Assembly (NCBI RefSeq): GCF_900104785.1
Contig: NZ_LT629733.1
Span: forward strand, 218,501 to 282,500
Source: Formosa sp. Hel1_31_208
GTDB lineage: Bacteria > Bacteroidota > Bacteroidia > Flavobacteriales > Flavobacteriaceae
Direction of reading: 5' to 3'
Length of the DNA: 64,000 bases
Shown: piece after piece, positions 30,801-38,787 of the stretch
How the letters are laid out: each line of letters opens with the position of its first letter
How positions within the stretch are numbered: position 1 is the first letter of the stretch
Program-made: the position numbers and the translations under genes
The notes under the pieces: generated by a model
What the model saw: only the letters and a program-made list of their open reading frames with translations
What the model was told of the DNA's origin: nothing
The model's database searches: none

Positions 30801-30995
30801 AGCTGCTGTACTGAAACCAACATACTTTAAAAAGTCACGACGCGTAGTAGATGAAGACTCTAAAGATTCTTTATCTCCTAAAAACTCACTTGCTGGAATC
30901 TCTTCCACAAATTCGTTTTGCTTGAGCGTCTCAACAATAGAGCTGTTTTCGTTTAGCTCTTCAACACTTTTCCAGTATTTCTTGTTTGATGACAT
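27864..30995 (-). CDS. actB: Alternative Complex III subunit ActB (molybdopterin-oxidoreductase-like and iron-sulfur fusion)
   Basis: 1043-residue periplasmic subunit. A twin-arginine motif (TTRRDFLKYVGFSTAA, about residues 50-65) directs folded export. A long molybdopterin-oxidoreductase-like region that in ACIII carries no Mo cofactor is followed by a ferredoxin domain (about 770-1000) with four Cys clusters: CTGCGACVIACH, CQHCNHAPCETVCP, CVGTRYCANNCP and CSMCIQM with CSAACSSGA. These hold the 3Fe-4S/4Fe-4S wire. A low-complexity Ala/Ser/Glu insert lies at about 530-565. 34 nt after actA. Confidence 0.95.
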   Translation of the reverse strand: MSSNKKYWKSVEELNENSSIVETLKQNEFVEEIPASEFLGDKESLESSSTTRRDFLKYVGFSTAAASLAACEGPVIKSIPYVVQPESIIPGVANYYATTIANGFDFASVLIKTREGRPIKIENNNLAKTHNGANARVNASVLDLYDSLRVKGAMKGGNDILWSSFDEETSKTLTGLSAAGKEIVLLTQTYASPSTSKLISEFKEKFGNVRHVVYDAVSESPALDAFQAMYGTRALANYDFSKATTIVSVGADFLGDWQGGGFDSGYAKGRVPKEGKMSRHIQFESNMSLTGANADKRVPLTPSQQKQVLAKLYSLVVGGSVSTDLPQNINDAVQKAASELKRAGSTGVIVTGIQDVNAQTVVLAINKALGSKVCDSSTPILTRQGNNKAVAQLVTDMKAGRIGGIIMSGVNPMYSLPNAAEFAEGLKKTELSIAFSMKVDETSSMTQYIAATPHYLESWGDVELKKGHYSLMQPTIRPLFDTRQFQEALLKWTGNDMSYREYIKETWGTGILTDSSFNQALQDGVYVGSIATETEDTADAVTESEGSESAAPASSAGAAARAIASSAKSEGMELQLYTKTGMGDGQQANNPWLQEFPDPITRTSWDNYLMVSASDAKSLNLVNEYDATGALNGSYADVTVNGVTVKNVPVIIQPGQAKGSVGLALGYGRTAEGLKDDMKTGVNAYALYQNFDTIQSVSVSKASGMHKFACVQLQNTLMGRGDIIKETTLEIFNTKNKEYWNPVPKVSLNHEETPVTSPEVDLWEEFDRSIGHHFNLAIDLNSCTGCGACVIACHAENNVPVVGKEEIRRSRDMHWLRIDRYYSSEETFTEDNTKKDEFSGLWGDQGSLGGFGELENASDNPQVAFQPVMCQHCNHAPCETVCPVAATSHGRQGQNHMAYNRCVGTRYCANNCPYKVRRFNWFLYNKNDEFDYHMNDDLGRMVLNPDVTVRSRGVMEKCSMCIQMTQKTILDAKRDGRVIKDGEFQTACSAACSSGAIKFGDINDHDSEVAKLKEDDRMYHLLESVGTKPNVQYHTKVRNTKEA

Positions 30996-31029
30996 ATTAT
31001 ATAAATGAATTACTTCTTATTAATTGTTA

Positions 31030-32322
31030 TTAGTAGTGACACTTACCACATTCCAGACCACCCATTTGAGCGGCTGTGAGTTTGTCTACACCATATTTCT
31101 TAGATAATTGCTCGTGTATTTTTGTGTAATACGCATTATCTTCAACTTTTACATTTGTTTCTCTGTGACAGTTAATACACCATCCCATTGTTAACGGAGC
31201 ATGTTGATACATCACTTCCATTTCTTCTACTGGTCCGTGACATGTTTGACATTGCACACCAGCAACAGAAACATGTTGAGAGTGATTAAAGTAAGCAAAG
31301 TCTGGCAAATTATGAATTCTTACCCATTTTACTGGCTGTGTTTCTCCAGTATATTGCTGCTCATCTTCATCCCATCCTACCGCTTTGTATAATTTTTGAA
31401 TTTCAGCATTATAATCAACGCCATATTCTTCAATACCTTCTTGTTGGGTCACTTCAGCTACTTGATAAATAGACTTATGACAGTTCATACAAATATTTAA
31501 TGACGGAATACCTGAATGCTTACTTACTCTTGCAGAAGAGTGACAGTATTTACAATCGATACCATTTTCTCCGGCATGAATTCTATGTGAATAATGAATA
31601 GGCTGCACTGGCTCATAGCCTTGATCTACACCTATTTGAGATAGGTATCCGTAAACAAAATACGCACTGGCCAATAGTAAGAAAATCACAGAGACCAATA
31701 CCAAGAATTGATTTTGTACAAAAGCTTTCCAGATTGGCAACCCTTTATCTTTTTCAACTGCTGTAACACCTTTTTCCTCAGCAAAACGATTTAAAGTTTG
31801 TCTTACTAAGACTAAGGCAATTGCTAGCAGTGCAAATAGTATAGCTAGTGCTCCTAAGATGATTTTACTTGAAATACCTTCTTCAGATGAGCCCTTGCCC
31901 GCTACAACTACAACTTCTTCCTTCTTTGGCGGTTCAGCAGCAGTATAAGCTAAAATATCTGTAATATCTTGATCTGACAATTGTGGAAAAGCAGTCATGG
32001 CAACGCCATTGTACTCATTGTAAATTTGGTTTGCATAGGCATCACCAGATTTAACTAATCCAGCACTGTTGCGAATCCATTTGTTTAACCACTCTCTATC
32101 TAAACCTTGTTCTTCAGAAAGACGCGCTTCAACATTACGTAATGCTGGACCTGTCATTTTTCTATCGAGTTGATGACAAGCAGCACAGTTTGTATTGTAT
32201 AAAGTTTTTCCTTTTGCAGGATCGCCCTCTTGAGCAGTGAGTGAAGTGGAAAACGTAAGTAAAATAACCAGTCCTAAGTAAGGAATCTTTGAGGCTAATT
32301 GACGGTAAATCACCTGTATCAT
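31030..32322 (-). CDS. actA: Alternative Complex III subunit ActA, multiheme cytochrome c
   Basis: First gene of the operon. From the ATG at 32322 the protein has 430 residues: signal peptide (IPYLGLVILLTFSTSLTAQ), an N-terminal mono-heme domain (CAACH), two membrane helices around 150-235, and a C-terminal pentaheme domain with CKYCH, CMNCH, CQTCH, CINCH and CGKCH, six heme c motifs in total. It takes electrons from ActB and distributes them to ActE or the oxidase. The reading frame is open up to 32406, but a -7 element at 32403-32411 makes starts at 32367 (MKKSYQSLED) or 32322 the realistic ones; 32322 gives the cleanest signal peptide. Confidence 0.92.
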   Translation of the reverse strand: MIQVIYRQLASKIPYLGLVILLTFSTSLTAQEGDPAKGKTLYNTNCAACHQLDRKMTGPALRNVEARLSEEQGLDREWLNKWIRNSAGLVKSGDAYANQIYNEYNGVAMTAFPQLSDQDITDILAYTAAEPPKKEEVVVVAGKGSSEEGISSKIILGALAILFALLAIALVLVRQTLNRFAEEKGVTAVEKDKGLPIWKAFVQNQFLVLVSVIFLLLASAYFVYGYLSQIGVDQGYEPVQPIHYSHRIHAGENGIDCKYCHSSARVSKHSGIPSLNICMNCHKSIYQVAEVTQQEGIEEYGVDYNAEIQKLYKAVGWDEDEQQYTGETQPVKWVRIHNLPDFAYFNHSQHVSVAGVQCQTCHGPVEEMEVMYQHAPLTMGWCINCHRETNVKVEDNAYYTKIHEQLSKKYGVDKLTAAQMGGLECGKCHY

Positions 32323-32402
32323 ATTGTTAGTTGAATTATCTTCTAAACTTTGGTATGATTTTTTCATTAATACTATTGAAAAAAACGTTTGTAAAATCTC
32401 AG

Positions 32403-32411
32403 GCAAAAATA
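32403..32411 (-). promoter_or_regulatory. Candidate -7 element of the act-cox operon
   Basis: TATTTTTGC on the minus strand matches TAnnTTTGC exactly, 80 nt before the preferred actA start. No TTTG is found at the -33 distance, so a regulator or weak -33 may be involved. Confidence 0.45.
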
Positions 32412-32566
32412 ATACTTATAGTCCGTTTTATAAATGTTACATATGTGTTAATTGCTAATTTATACGGATTCTAAATAATATTTTAGAGGTGAAATTAGTT
32501 ATTATTTATCACTAAGGAAACAACACTTAAAAAAAAACGTTTTCTTTGTATCAAATTTCAAAATAT

Positions 32567-32947
32567 ATGAAAATTAATAAGCTAAAAATCACCATATTAT
32601 TCCTTGCGTTTTTCGGCATGGCTAACTTGGCTCTATCTCAAGAAGGAACCGTAACAATTGATCAAGACAACGACATCACCAAATTATTGGAATATAAAAA
32701 AGATGTTAAAACGGTGGATCTCTATAAAATTCAGTTAGATTTTGGTTCACGCTCGGAAGCTATAAGTTTGCGAGAGACGTTTCAGAGTGCTTTCTCACAG
32801 TGGCCTTCTGAATTGGTCTATGAAACTCCAAATTATAAAGTATGGGTTGGGAATTTTAGCACACGCTTAGAAGCAGATATTGCTTTATTGAAAATAAAAA
32901 AGAAGTTTTCTAAAGCGATGGTTTTTGAACCTAAGAAGGACGACTAA
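32567..32947 (+). CDS. Small secreted SPOR-domain protein
   Basis: 126 residues from ATG 32567. A signal peptide (about 1-25, LKITILFLAFFGMANLALSQ) is followed by a short linker and a SPOR-type domain (about 50-118): DLYKIQLDFGSRSEAISLRE, then YETPNYKVWVGNFSTRLEADIALLKIKKKF, the beta-alpha-beta repeat with the conserved V-x-V-G-x-F/Y-x-x-R core. SPOR domains bind denuded peptidoglycan glycan strands at the septum, so a periplasmic wall-associated role is likely. It is divergent from actA and convergent with infB, sharing a bidirectional terminator. The in-frame TTG at 32546 is less likely than the ATG. Confidence 0.82.
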   Translation: MKINKLKITILFLAFFGMANLALSQEGTVTIDQDNDITKLLEYKKDVKTVDLYKIQLDFGSRSEAISLRETFQSAFSQWPSELVYETPNYKVWVGNFSTRLEADIALLKIKKKFSKAMVFEPKKDD

Positions 32948-32967
32948 TTCTTATTAAATGATGACAT

Positions 32968-32999
32968 AAAAAAAGCGACTACATGTAGTCGCTTTTTTT
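32968..32999. terminator. Bidirectional terminator between the SPOR gene and infB
   Basis: Perfect palindrome with GCGACTACATGTAGTCGC at its core, flanked by seven A and seven T. It lies between two convergent genes. Confidence 0.9.
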
Positions 33000-33016
33000 A
33001 TATCATATGTAACCTT

Positions 33017-35764
33017 TTATTTCAGTTTCTTTTTAACTTCAACTTCTTGGAAGGCTTCAATAACATCATCAATTTGAATATCGTTATAGTTTTTCAATTG
33101 AATACCACAATCGTATCCTTTCGCAACTTCTTTAGCATCATCTTTGAAACGCTTTAATGAAGTTAACTCTCCGGTATGAATTACAACGCCATCTCTAATA
33201 AGACGGATTCCTGAATTTCTATATATTTTACCAGTAGTCACCATACAACCTGCAATTGTTCCAATTTTAGAAATCTTGAAAGTTTCTCTAATTTCAGCAG
33301 TACCAGTAATTTCTTCTTTTAGCTCCGGAGATAACATCCCTTCCATTGCGTCTTTAAGATCATTAATAGCATCGTAAATTATTGAGTACATTCTGATATC
33401 AATTTCTTCTTTATCAGCAATTTGACGCGCATTACCCATTGGTCTCACGTTAAATCCAATAATAATTGCATCAGAAGCAGTTGCCAATAACACATCACTT
33501 TCTGTAATGGCACCAACACCTTTATGTATGATATTAACTTGTATTTCTTCAGTGGATAGTTTTTGGAATGAATCTGTTAAAGCTTCCACAGAACCATCCA
33601 CATCACCTTTAAGGATGATATTTAATTCTTGGAAATCTCCGAGTGCAATTCGACGTCCAATTTCATCTAGTGTAATATGACGTTGTGTTCTCACCGATTG
33701 CTCACGTTGTAACTGTGTTCGCTTTGCTGCGATTTGTTTGGCTTCACGTTCATCTTCAAAGACATTGAATTTATCACCCGCTTGAGGTGCTCCATCCAAC
33801 CCTAATATAGATACAGGTGTTGAAGGCCCTGCAGCTTCCACTTCATTTCCACGTTCATCATGCATGGCTTTCACTTTACCACTGTTTTTGCCTGCGAGTA
33901 CGTAATCTCCAACTTTTAATGTTCCGGCTTGTACTAAAATCGTTGAAACATATCCACGACCTTTATCTAAGAAGGCTTCTACAACCGTGCCTGATGCATT
34001 TTTATTTGGATTAGCTTTAAGCTCTAATAACTCGGCTTCTAGCAATACTTTTTCCAATAATTCTTTGATACCTGTTCCATTTTTAGCTGAAATATCATGA
34101 GATTGAATTTTTCCACCCCAATCTTCAACCAATAAGTTCATTTGTGCTAATCCTTCTTTTACTTTTTCAGGATTTGCTCCAACCTTATCAATTTTATTAA
34201 TTGCAAAAATAATCGGCACTTCTGCTGCTTGAGCATGAGCAATTGCCTCTTTCGTTTGCGGCATGATTGAATCATCAGCAGCAACTACAATAATTGCTAA
34301 ATCGGTGACTTGAGCACCACGCGCGCGCATTGCGGTAAAGGCCTCGTGACCTGGTGTATCTAAGAATGCTATTTTTTGTCCGCCTTCTAATTGAACGCCA
34401 TAAGCTCCAATATGTTGTGTAATTCCACCTGATTCTCCGGCTATTACATTTTCTTTACGAATATAATCCAGTAAAGAAGTTTTACCATGATCAACGTGAC
34501 CCATTACAGTTACAATTGGCGCTCGTGTTACTAGATCTTCTGGCTTATCTACTACTTCCTCAATCGACTCTTCAATATCAGCAGTAACAAAATCAACTTT
34601 ATAGCCAAATTCATCTGCAACTACAGATAAGGTTTCAGCATCTAAACGCTGGTTCATGGTCACCATCATCCCGAGCGACATACATGCCGAAATAATTTCG
34701 GTAACCGAAACATTCATCATGGTCGCTACTTCATTAGCCGTTACAAATTCTGTCACTTTTAGAATTTTGCTTTCTGCAGCTTCTATTTGTTGATCAATTT
34801 CAGACTGTTCTCTATGTTGTTCTCTCTTCTCTCTTCGATATTTAGCGCCTTTTCCTTTACTCGATTTTCCTTGAAGTTTCTCTAAGGTTTCACGGACTTG
34901 TTTTTGTACGTCTTCTGCACTTGGTTCTGCTTTTACAGTAGATGTTCGTTTACCAGCTTGAGATTTGCCTTTAAAGCCACCTCTTTGATTACCTCCACGA
35001 TTACCTCCTCTATTATCGCCACCAGCAGCAGGACCTTTACTAATTCGGCGTCTTTTCTTTTTATTATCAGAATCTGTATCTGTCTTCTTCTCTTCCTTTT
35101 TCTTCTTTGGTTTATTAAATTGAGATAAATCAATTTTATCACCTGCGATTTTTGGGCCTGAAAGTTTTTTATATTGTGTCTTTAACGTTTCTTCAGTTGG
35201 CTCGGCACTCGCATCTTCTGTTTTTTCAGCTTCAACCTCTTTTACAGGTACTTTCTTCTCTTTTACAGGTGCTTCTTTAGGCTTAGCAACTTCTTTGACT
35301 GGCTCTTCAGCTGGTTCTTCTTTCGCTTTTACTTTTACTTCTTTTTGAACTTGCTCTTTTTTTGGAGATTCTTTAACCACCTCAGATTCAGGAGCAGTTT
35401 TAGGCTCTTCTTCTGGCTTATTCAGGTCAATTTTACCAACCTGCTTCGGTCCGCTCAACTCCGCCTTTGCTTTAACGACTTCACGGCTTTTTGCGTCTCT
35501 TTGAGCCTTTTCTTCCAATTCACGCTCGCGTTGCTCTCGTAACTCTTCCTTTTCTTTTAACTTTGCTTCACTAACTTCTAAAGAAGCTACTTTTTTATTA
35601 GCGTCAGTCTGAAATTCGTCGGAAAGAATTGCGTAAACCTCTTCTGATATTTTCGTATTAGGACTCTTCTCTACCTCGACACCTTTTGATTCTAAAAAAT
35701 CAACAGCACGATCAATAGAGATATTCAATTCCCTTAATACTTTATTTAATCTAATTTGAGCCAT
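33017..35764 (-). CDS. infB: Translation initiation factor IF-2
   Basis: 915 residues. Short IF2_N start ([28 protein letters not shown] over the first 28 residues), a long Lys/Glu/Pro-rich low-complexity region (about 70-270) with a Gly/Arg patch ([16 protein letters not shown]), then a second IF2_N-like segment, the GTPase domain with [10 protein letters not shown] (about 421), DTPGHEAF and NKIDK (about 522), and the C-terminal initiator-tRNA-binding domains. It delivers fMet-tRNA to the ribosome. Third gene of rimP-nusA-infB, 65 nt after nusA. Confidence 0.98.
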   Translation of the reverse strand: MAQIRLNKVLRELNISIDRAVDFLESKGVEVEKSPNTKISEEVYAILSDEFQTDANKKVASLEVSEAKLKEKEELREQRERELEEKAQRDAKSREVVKAKAELSGPKQVGKIDLNKPEEEPKTAPESEVVKESPKKEQVQKEVKVKAKEEPAEEPVKEVAKPKEAPVKEKKVPVKEVEAEKTEDASAEPTEETLKTQYKKLSGPKIAGDKIDLSQFNKPKKKKEEKKTDTDSDNKKKRRRISKGPAAGGDNRGGNRGGNQRGGFKGKSQAGKRTSTVKAEPSAEDVQKQVRETLEKLQGKSSKGKGAKYRREKREQHREQSEIDQQIEAAESKILKVTEFVTANEVATMMNVSVTEIISACMSLGMMVTMNQRLDAETLSVVADEFGYKVDFVTADIEESIEEVVDKPEDLVTRAPIVTVMGHVDHGKTSLLDYIRKENVIAGESGGITQHIGAYGVQLEGGQKIAFLDTPGHEAFTAMRARGAQVTDLAIIVVAADDSIMPQTKEAIAHAQAAEVPIIFAINKIDKVGANPEKVKEGLAQMNLLVEDWGGKIQSHDISAKNGTGIKELLEKVLLEAELLELKANPNKNASGTVVEAFLDKGRGYVSTILVQAGTLKVGDYVLAGKNSGKVKAMHDERGNEVEAAGPSTPVSILGLDGAPQAGDKFNVFEDEREAKQIAAKRTQLQREQSVRTQRHITLDEIGRRIALGDFQELNIILKGDVDGSVEALTDSFQKLSTEEIQVNIIHKGVGAITESDVLLATASDAIIIGFNVRPMGNARQIADKEEIDIRMYSIIYDAINDLKDAMEGMLSPELKEEITGTAEIRETFKISKIGTIAGCMVTTGKIYRNSGIRLIRDGVVIHTGELTSLKRFKDDAKEVAKGYDCGIQLKNYNDIQIDDVIEAFQEVEVKKKLK

Positions 35765-35829
35765 AAATTGCTTGTAATATAACTTAAAAATCTATTCTAC
35801 CAAAGTAACATGTTTTTGTTACACTGGTA

Positions 35830-37062
35830 TTATTCTTCAAATTCTTCCTTAAGAATTCGAAGAACATCTATAATTGTTTCTTCTTCTAAATCGGTACGTT
35901 TTACAAGATCTTCAACATCTTGCTCTAACACACTTTTAGCAGTATCTAAACCTGCTTTACTAAATTCTTCGATAATCCATCCTTCGATTTCATCTGAGAA
36001 TTCCGATAACTCCACATCTTCTTCAGCACCTTCTCTAAATACGTCAATCTCATAGCCGGTTAATTTTCCAGCCAATCTAATGTTGTGACCACCTCTACCA
36101 ATGGCTTTTGACACCTCTTCTGGCTTTAATAACACCTCAGCGCGTTTATTTTCTTCATCTAACTTAATAGACGTTACTCGTGCAGGACTTAAGGCCCTAG
36201 TGATAAATAACTGTAAGTTATTGGTATAGTTGATGACATCAATATTTTCATTTCCTAGCTCACGAACAATCCCGTGAATTCTAGACCCTTTCATCCCAAC
36301 ACATGCACCAACAGGATCAATTCTATCATCATAAGAATCAACCGCCACTTTAGCCTTTTCACCTGGTATTCTTACCACACTCTTGATAGTGATTAATCCA
36401 TCAAATACTTCAGGAATCTCTTGCTCAAACAGTTTTTCTAAAAATGCAGGTGACGTTCTAGACATGATGATTGCAGGCTTATTACCTTTCAATTCAACAC
36501 TTTCTATAATTCCTCTTACATTTTCACCTTTTCTAAAAAAGTCTGAAGGGATTTGTTTATCCTTAGGAAGTATGATTTCGTTACCTTCATCGTCCAATAA
36601 AATAATCGCTCTGTGACGAATATGATGCACTTCAGCTGAATAAATCTCACCTTCAAGCTCTTTAAATTGCTTATAGATGTTTGTGTTATCATGTTCATGA
36701 ATTTTAGAAATCAAATTTTGGCGTAAAGCCAAAATAGAACGACGTCCTAAATCCACTAATTTCACTTCTTCAGCAACATCTTCACCAACTTCAAAATCTG
36801 GTTCTATTTTTTGTGCTTCAGTTAATTCAATTTCTTGATTTGGCTCTTCTACTTCACCATCGGCTACAACAACTCGATTTCTCCATATCTCCAAATCTCC
36901 TTTATCTGGATTTATAATAATATCAAAATTATCGTCATCACCATATTTCTTTTTCAAGGCATTTCTCAATACATCCTCTAAAATCGCCATTAACGTTACA
37001 CGATCTATTAATTTATCGTCTTTAAATTCTGAAAAAGAATCAATTAACGCAATATTTTCCAT
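35830..37062 (-). CDS. nusA: Transcription termination/antitermination factor NusA
   Basis: 410 residues. N-terminal RNA-polymerase-binding domain, S1 domain around EGEIYSAEVHHIRHRAIIL, and two KH domains (VGACVGMKGSRIHGIVREL and KAIGRGGHNIRLAGKLTG). It ends with an acidic tail and lacks the long C-terminal repeats of the E. coli protein, as is usual outside Gammaproteobacteria. It modulates pausing, termination and transcription-translation coupling. Nine nt after rimP, so translationally coupled. Confidence 0.97.
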   Translation of the reverse strand: MENIALIDSFSEFKDDKLIDRVTLMAILEDVLRNALKKKYGDDDNFDIIINPDKGDLEIWRNRVVVADGEVEEPNQEIELTEAQKIEPDFEVGEDVAEEVKLVDLGRRSILALRQNLISKIHEHDNTNIYKQFKELEGEIYSAEVHHIRHRAIILLDDEGNEIILPKDKQIPSDFFRKGENVRGIIESVELKGNKPAIIMSRTSPAFLEKLFEQEIPEVFDGLITIKSVVRIPGEKAKVAVDSYDDRIDPVGACVGMKGSRIHGIVRELGNENIDVINYTNNLQLFITRALSPARVTSIKLDEENKRAEVLLKPEEVSKAIGRGGHNIRLAGKLTGYEIDVFREGAEEDVELSEFSDEIEGWIIEEFSKAGLDTAKSVLEQDVEDLVKRTDLEEETIIDVLRILKEEFEE

Positions 37063-37071
37063 AACTATGAA

Positions 37072-37536
37072 TTAAAATTTTATTACAACTTGAGCTTTCG
37101 AAATCGTGTCGTACGATATTTCAGCTTGCTTTTTTACGGTTACTTTTCCTTTACCAACAGGTTTAGGCTCCCTCACTTTCCACTCTAAAAGAATTGCATC
37201 CTCATTAGCTTCGGTAAGCGTTCCTTCTATAGTATCGTTAGTTGTGGTTTTTACACTTAAGATTCGTCCCACATTTTTTTTATACTGTCTTTTATTTGTA
37301 AAAGGTGCCGTAGCTCCTGAAGACTGAACCTCTAAAGAAAAATCCTCTTCTTCTCTATCTAAATTATGCTCTATACCACGGCTAATAAACATGCAGTCTT
37401 CAACCAAAACACCATTATCACCGTCAATTACAACTTTGATTGTGTTGCCTTGTAAGACCTCGAAATCGATTAAAAACAGGTCTTCACGCTGGTTTAATGC
37501 ATCATCTAATAATTGTTTTACCGTATCCTTGAACAT
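37072..37536 (-). CDS. rimP: Ribosome maturation factor RimP
   Basis: 154 residues with the two-domain RimP layout. The N-terminal alpha/beta domain carries IKVVIDGDNGVLVEDCMFISR and the ISRGIEHNLD helix, and ends in SLEVQSSGA. The C-terminal SH3-like domain has GRILSVKTTTNDTIEGTLTEA. It is needed for late 30S subunit maturation. First gene of rimP-nusA-infB. Its leader carries a terminator-like hairpin (37547-37572) downstream of a good promoter. Confidence 0.96.
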   Translation of the reverse strand: MFKDTVKQLLDDALNQREDLFLIDFEVLQGNTIKVVIDGDNGVLVEDCMFISRGIEHNLDREEEDFSLEVQSSGATAPFTNKRQYKKNVGRILSVKTTTNDTIEGTLTEANEDAILLEWKVREPKPVGKGKVTVKKQAEISYDTISKAQVVIKF

Positions 37537-37546
37537 TTTTAGTATA

Positions 37547-37572
37547 AAAAGAGCGGACTTCCCGTCCGCTCA
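37547..37572 (-). promoter_or_regulatory. Terminator-like hairpin (possible attenuator) in the rimP-nusA-infB leader
   Basis: On the minus strand an 8-bp GC-rich stem (GAGCGGAC and complement) with a 5-nt loop is followed directly by five T, the form of an intrinsic terminator. It sits between the promoter (37599-37632) and the rimP ATG at 37536, so it can only act on this operon's own transcript. A 23-codon ATG reading frame (37574-37503) runs through the stem and overlaps the rimP start out of frame. Confidence 0.6.
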
Positions 37573-37598
37573 TTATTCTTTTTCTTCAAACAACGCTG

Positions 37599-37632
37599 CA
37601 AATATACAACATTTTAATTGATTTTTGCAAAG
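37599..37632 (-). promoter_or_regulatory. Promoter of rimP-nusA-infB
   Basis: Minus strand: TTTG (37632-37629), 21-nt spacer, TATATTTGC (37607-37599), a full -7 match. It predicts a leader of about 58 nt. Confidence 0.7.
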
Positions 37633-37688
37633 ATGCTCGTTTCGAATTTTATTATTAAATTTAGGAGACTCTAAATAACTCAATCCTT

Positions 37689-38513
37689 ATGAAAAAAATA
37701 TTAGTTCCGACAGATTTTTCGCTTGAAGCAGAAAATGCCTTAAAAGTAGCTTCACAAATCGCTAGAAAACATGGTAGTGAAATTTATTTGCTGCATATGC
37801 TCGAAATCCCTTTGCAGGAGATAGATACTGTGAATAGTCAGGCTGATGTTCCTGAAGTGATGTTTTTTATGAGAATGGCGCATCAAAAATTTGAAGACAT
37901 CATGAATAGCGAACATCTGAAAGGATTAACCGTTCATGAAATTGTTAAACCTGATGGTTCATTCAATGGTATTTCTGAAATTTGCAAGGAACACGGCATC
38001 ACAATGATTACTATGGGTTCACATGGTGCTAGTGGTATTAAAGAAATGTTTGTTGGTTCTAATGCCGAAAAAGCCGTTCGTAATTCCGAAGTACCCGTGC
38101 TCGTCATTAAAAATGATCATGACGACTTTAGTATTGATGACATCGTTTTTGCATCAGATTTTAAGAATGATAATAAAGAAACCTACAGACAGGCTACAGA
38201 ATTTGCCACTGCTTTTGGCGCGCAACTGCATTTGCTCATGGTAAATACTGCCAGTAATTTTACAACAACCAAAAAAGCTAATGATAGAATTAATGAGTTC
38301 ATTGAAGACTATAGCTTCAAAAATTTTACTATTACTGTTTATAACGATGAGTCTGTAGAGAAAGGTGTACTTAATTTTTCTAGACAAATAGATGCTGATT
38401 TAATTGGAATTAGTACGCATGGGAGACAAGGTATCGCGCACTTTTTTAACGGAAGCATAAGTGAAGACTTAGTAAATCACGCCAAAAGGCCAGTGATTAC
38501 CTTTAAAATTTAA
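37689..38513 (+). CDS. Universal stress protein, tandem UspA domains
   Basis: 274 residues made of two UspA domains (about 1-142 and 150-274). The first starts MKKILVPTDFSLEAENAL and ends with the nucleotide-binding loop GSHGASGIKEMFVGSNAEKA followed by VPVLVIK. The second is more divergent, with ISTHGRQGIAHFFNGSISED and RPVITFKI. ATP-binding residues appear kept in the first domain. Such proteins support survival under starvation and stress; no specific partner is seen. Divergent from rimP, ending at the bidirectional terminator before tRNA-Gln. Confidence 0.93.
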   Translation: MKKILVPTDFSLEAENALKVASQIARKHGSEIYLLHMLEIPLQEIDTVNSQADVPEVMFFMRMAHQKFEDIMNSEHLKGLTVHEIVKPDGSFNGISEICKEHGITMITMGSHGASGIKEMFVGSNAEKAVRNSEVPVLVIKNDHDDFSIDDIVFASDFKNDNKETYRQATEFATAFGAQLHLLMVNTASNFTTTKKANDRINEFIEDYSFKNFTITVYNDESVEKGVLNFSRQIDADLIGISTHGRQGIAHFFNGSISEDLVNHAKRPVITFKI

Positions 38514-38530
38514 TCTTGAAATAAGTGTAT

Positions 38531-38563
38531 AAAAAAAGTCTTCCAAATTTGGAAGACTTTTTT
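38531..38563. terminator. Bidirectional terminator between the usp gene and tRNA-Gln
   Basis: Perfect palindrome, AGTCTTCC AAATTT GGAAGACT, flanked by A and T runs. It lies directly before the 3' end of the convergent tRNA gene. Confidence 0.9.
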
Positions 38564-38564
38564 G

Positions 38565-38637
38565 TTGGCCCACTAGGGATCGAACCTAGACTCTTTGGTA
38601 CCAAAAACCAATGTGTTGCCAGTTACACCATAGGCCA
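38565..38637 (-). tRNA. tRNA-Gln (anticodon TTG)
   Basis: 73 nt. Acceptor TGGCCTA pairs with TGGGCCA (one G-T), D-stem GTGT/ACAC, anticodon stem TTGGT/ACCAA with loop TTTTGGT giving anticodon TTG, T-stem CTAGG/CCTAG with TTCGATC loop, discriminator A. CCA is not encoded. A perfect promoter lies 17 nt upstream. Confidence 0.97.
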
Positions 38638-38653
38638 ATCTCTTAAAGAGGGT

Positions 38654-38685
38654 GCAAATTTATAACAAAGTTTTATTTGTACAAA
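38654..38685 (-). promoter_or_regulatory. Promoter of tRNA-Gln
   Basis: Minus strand: TTTG (38685-38682), exactly 19-nt spacer, TAAATTTGC (38662-38654). A perfect match to the Bacteroidota consensus. Confidence 0.85.
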
Positions 38686-38787
38686 CAATTTATTATAAAA
38701 TAATCAAAAAATGGTAACGTTTACTTAAAATCAATAGGGTTTATGATATTTATTATTAAATTCGCTCGCATCAAATAGACTAGCTTT

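Noticed and set aside
32322..32406. Longer actA start at 32406
   Set aside because: It falls inside the -7 element (32403-32411) and would place 28 non-signal residues before a clean signal peptide.
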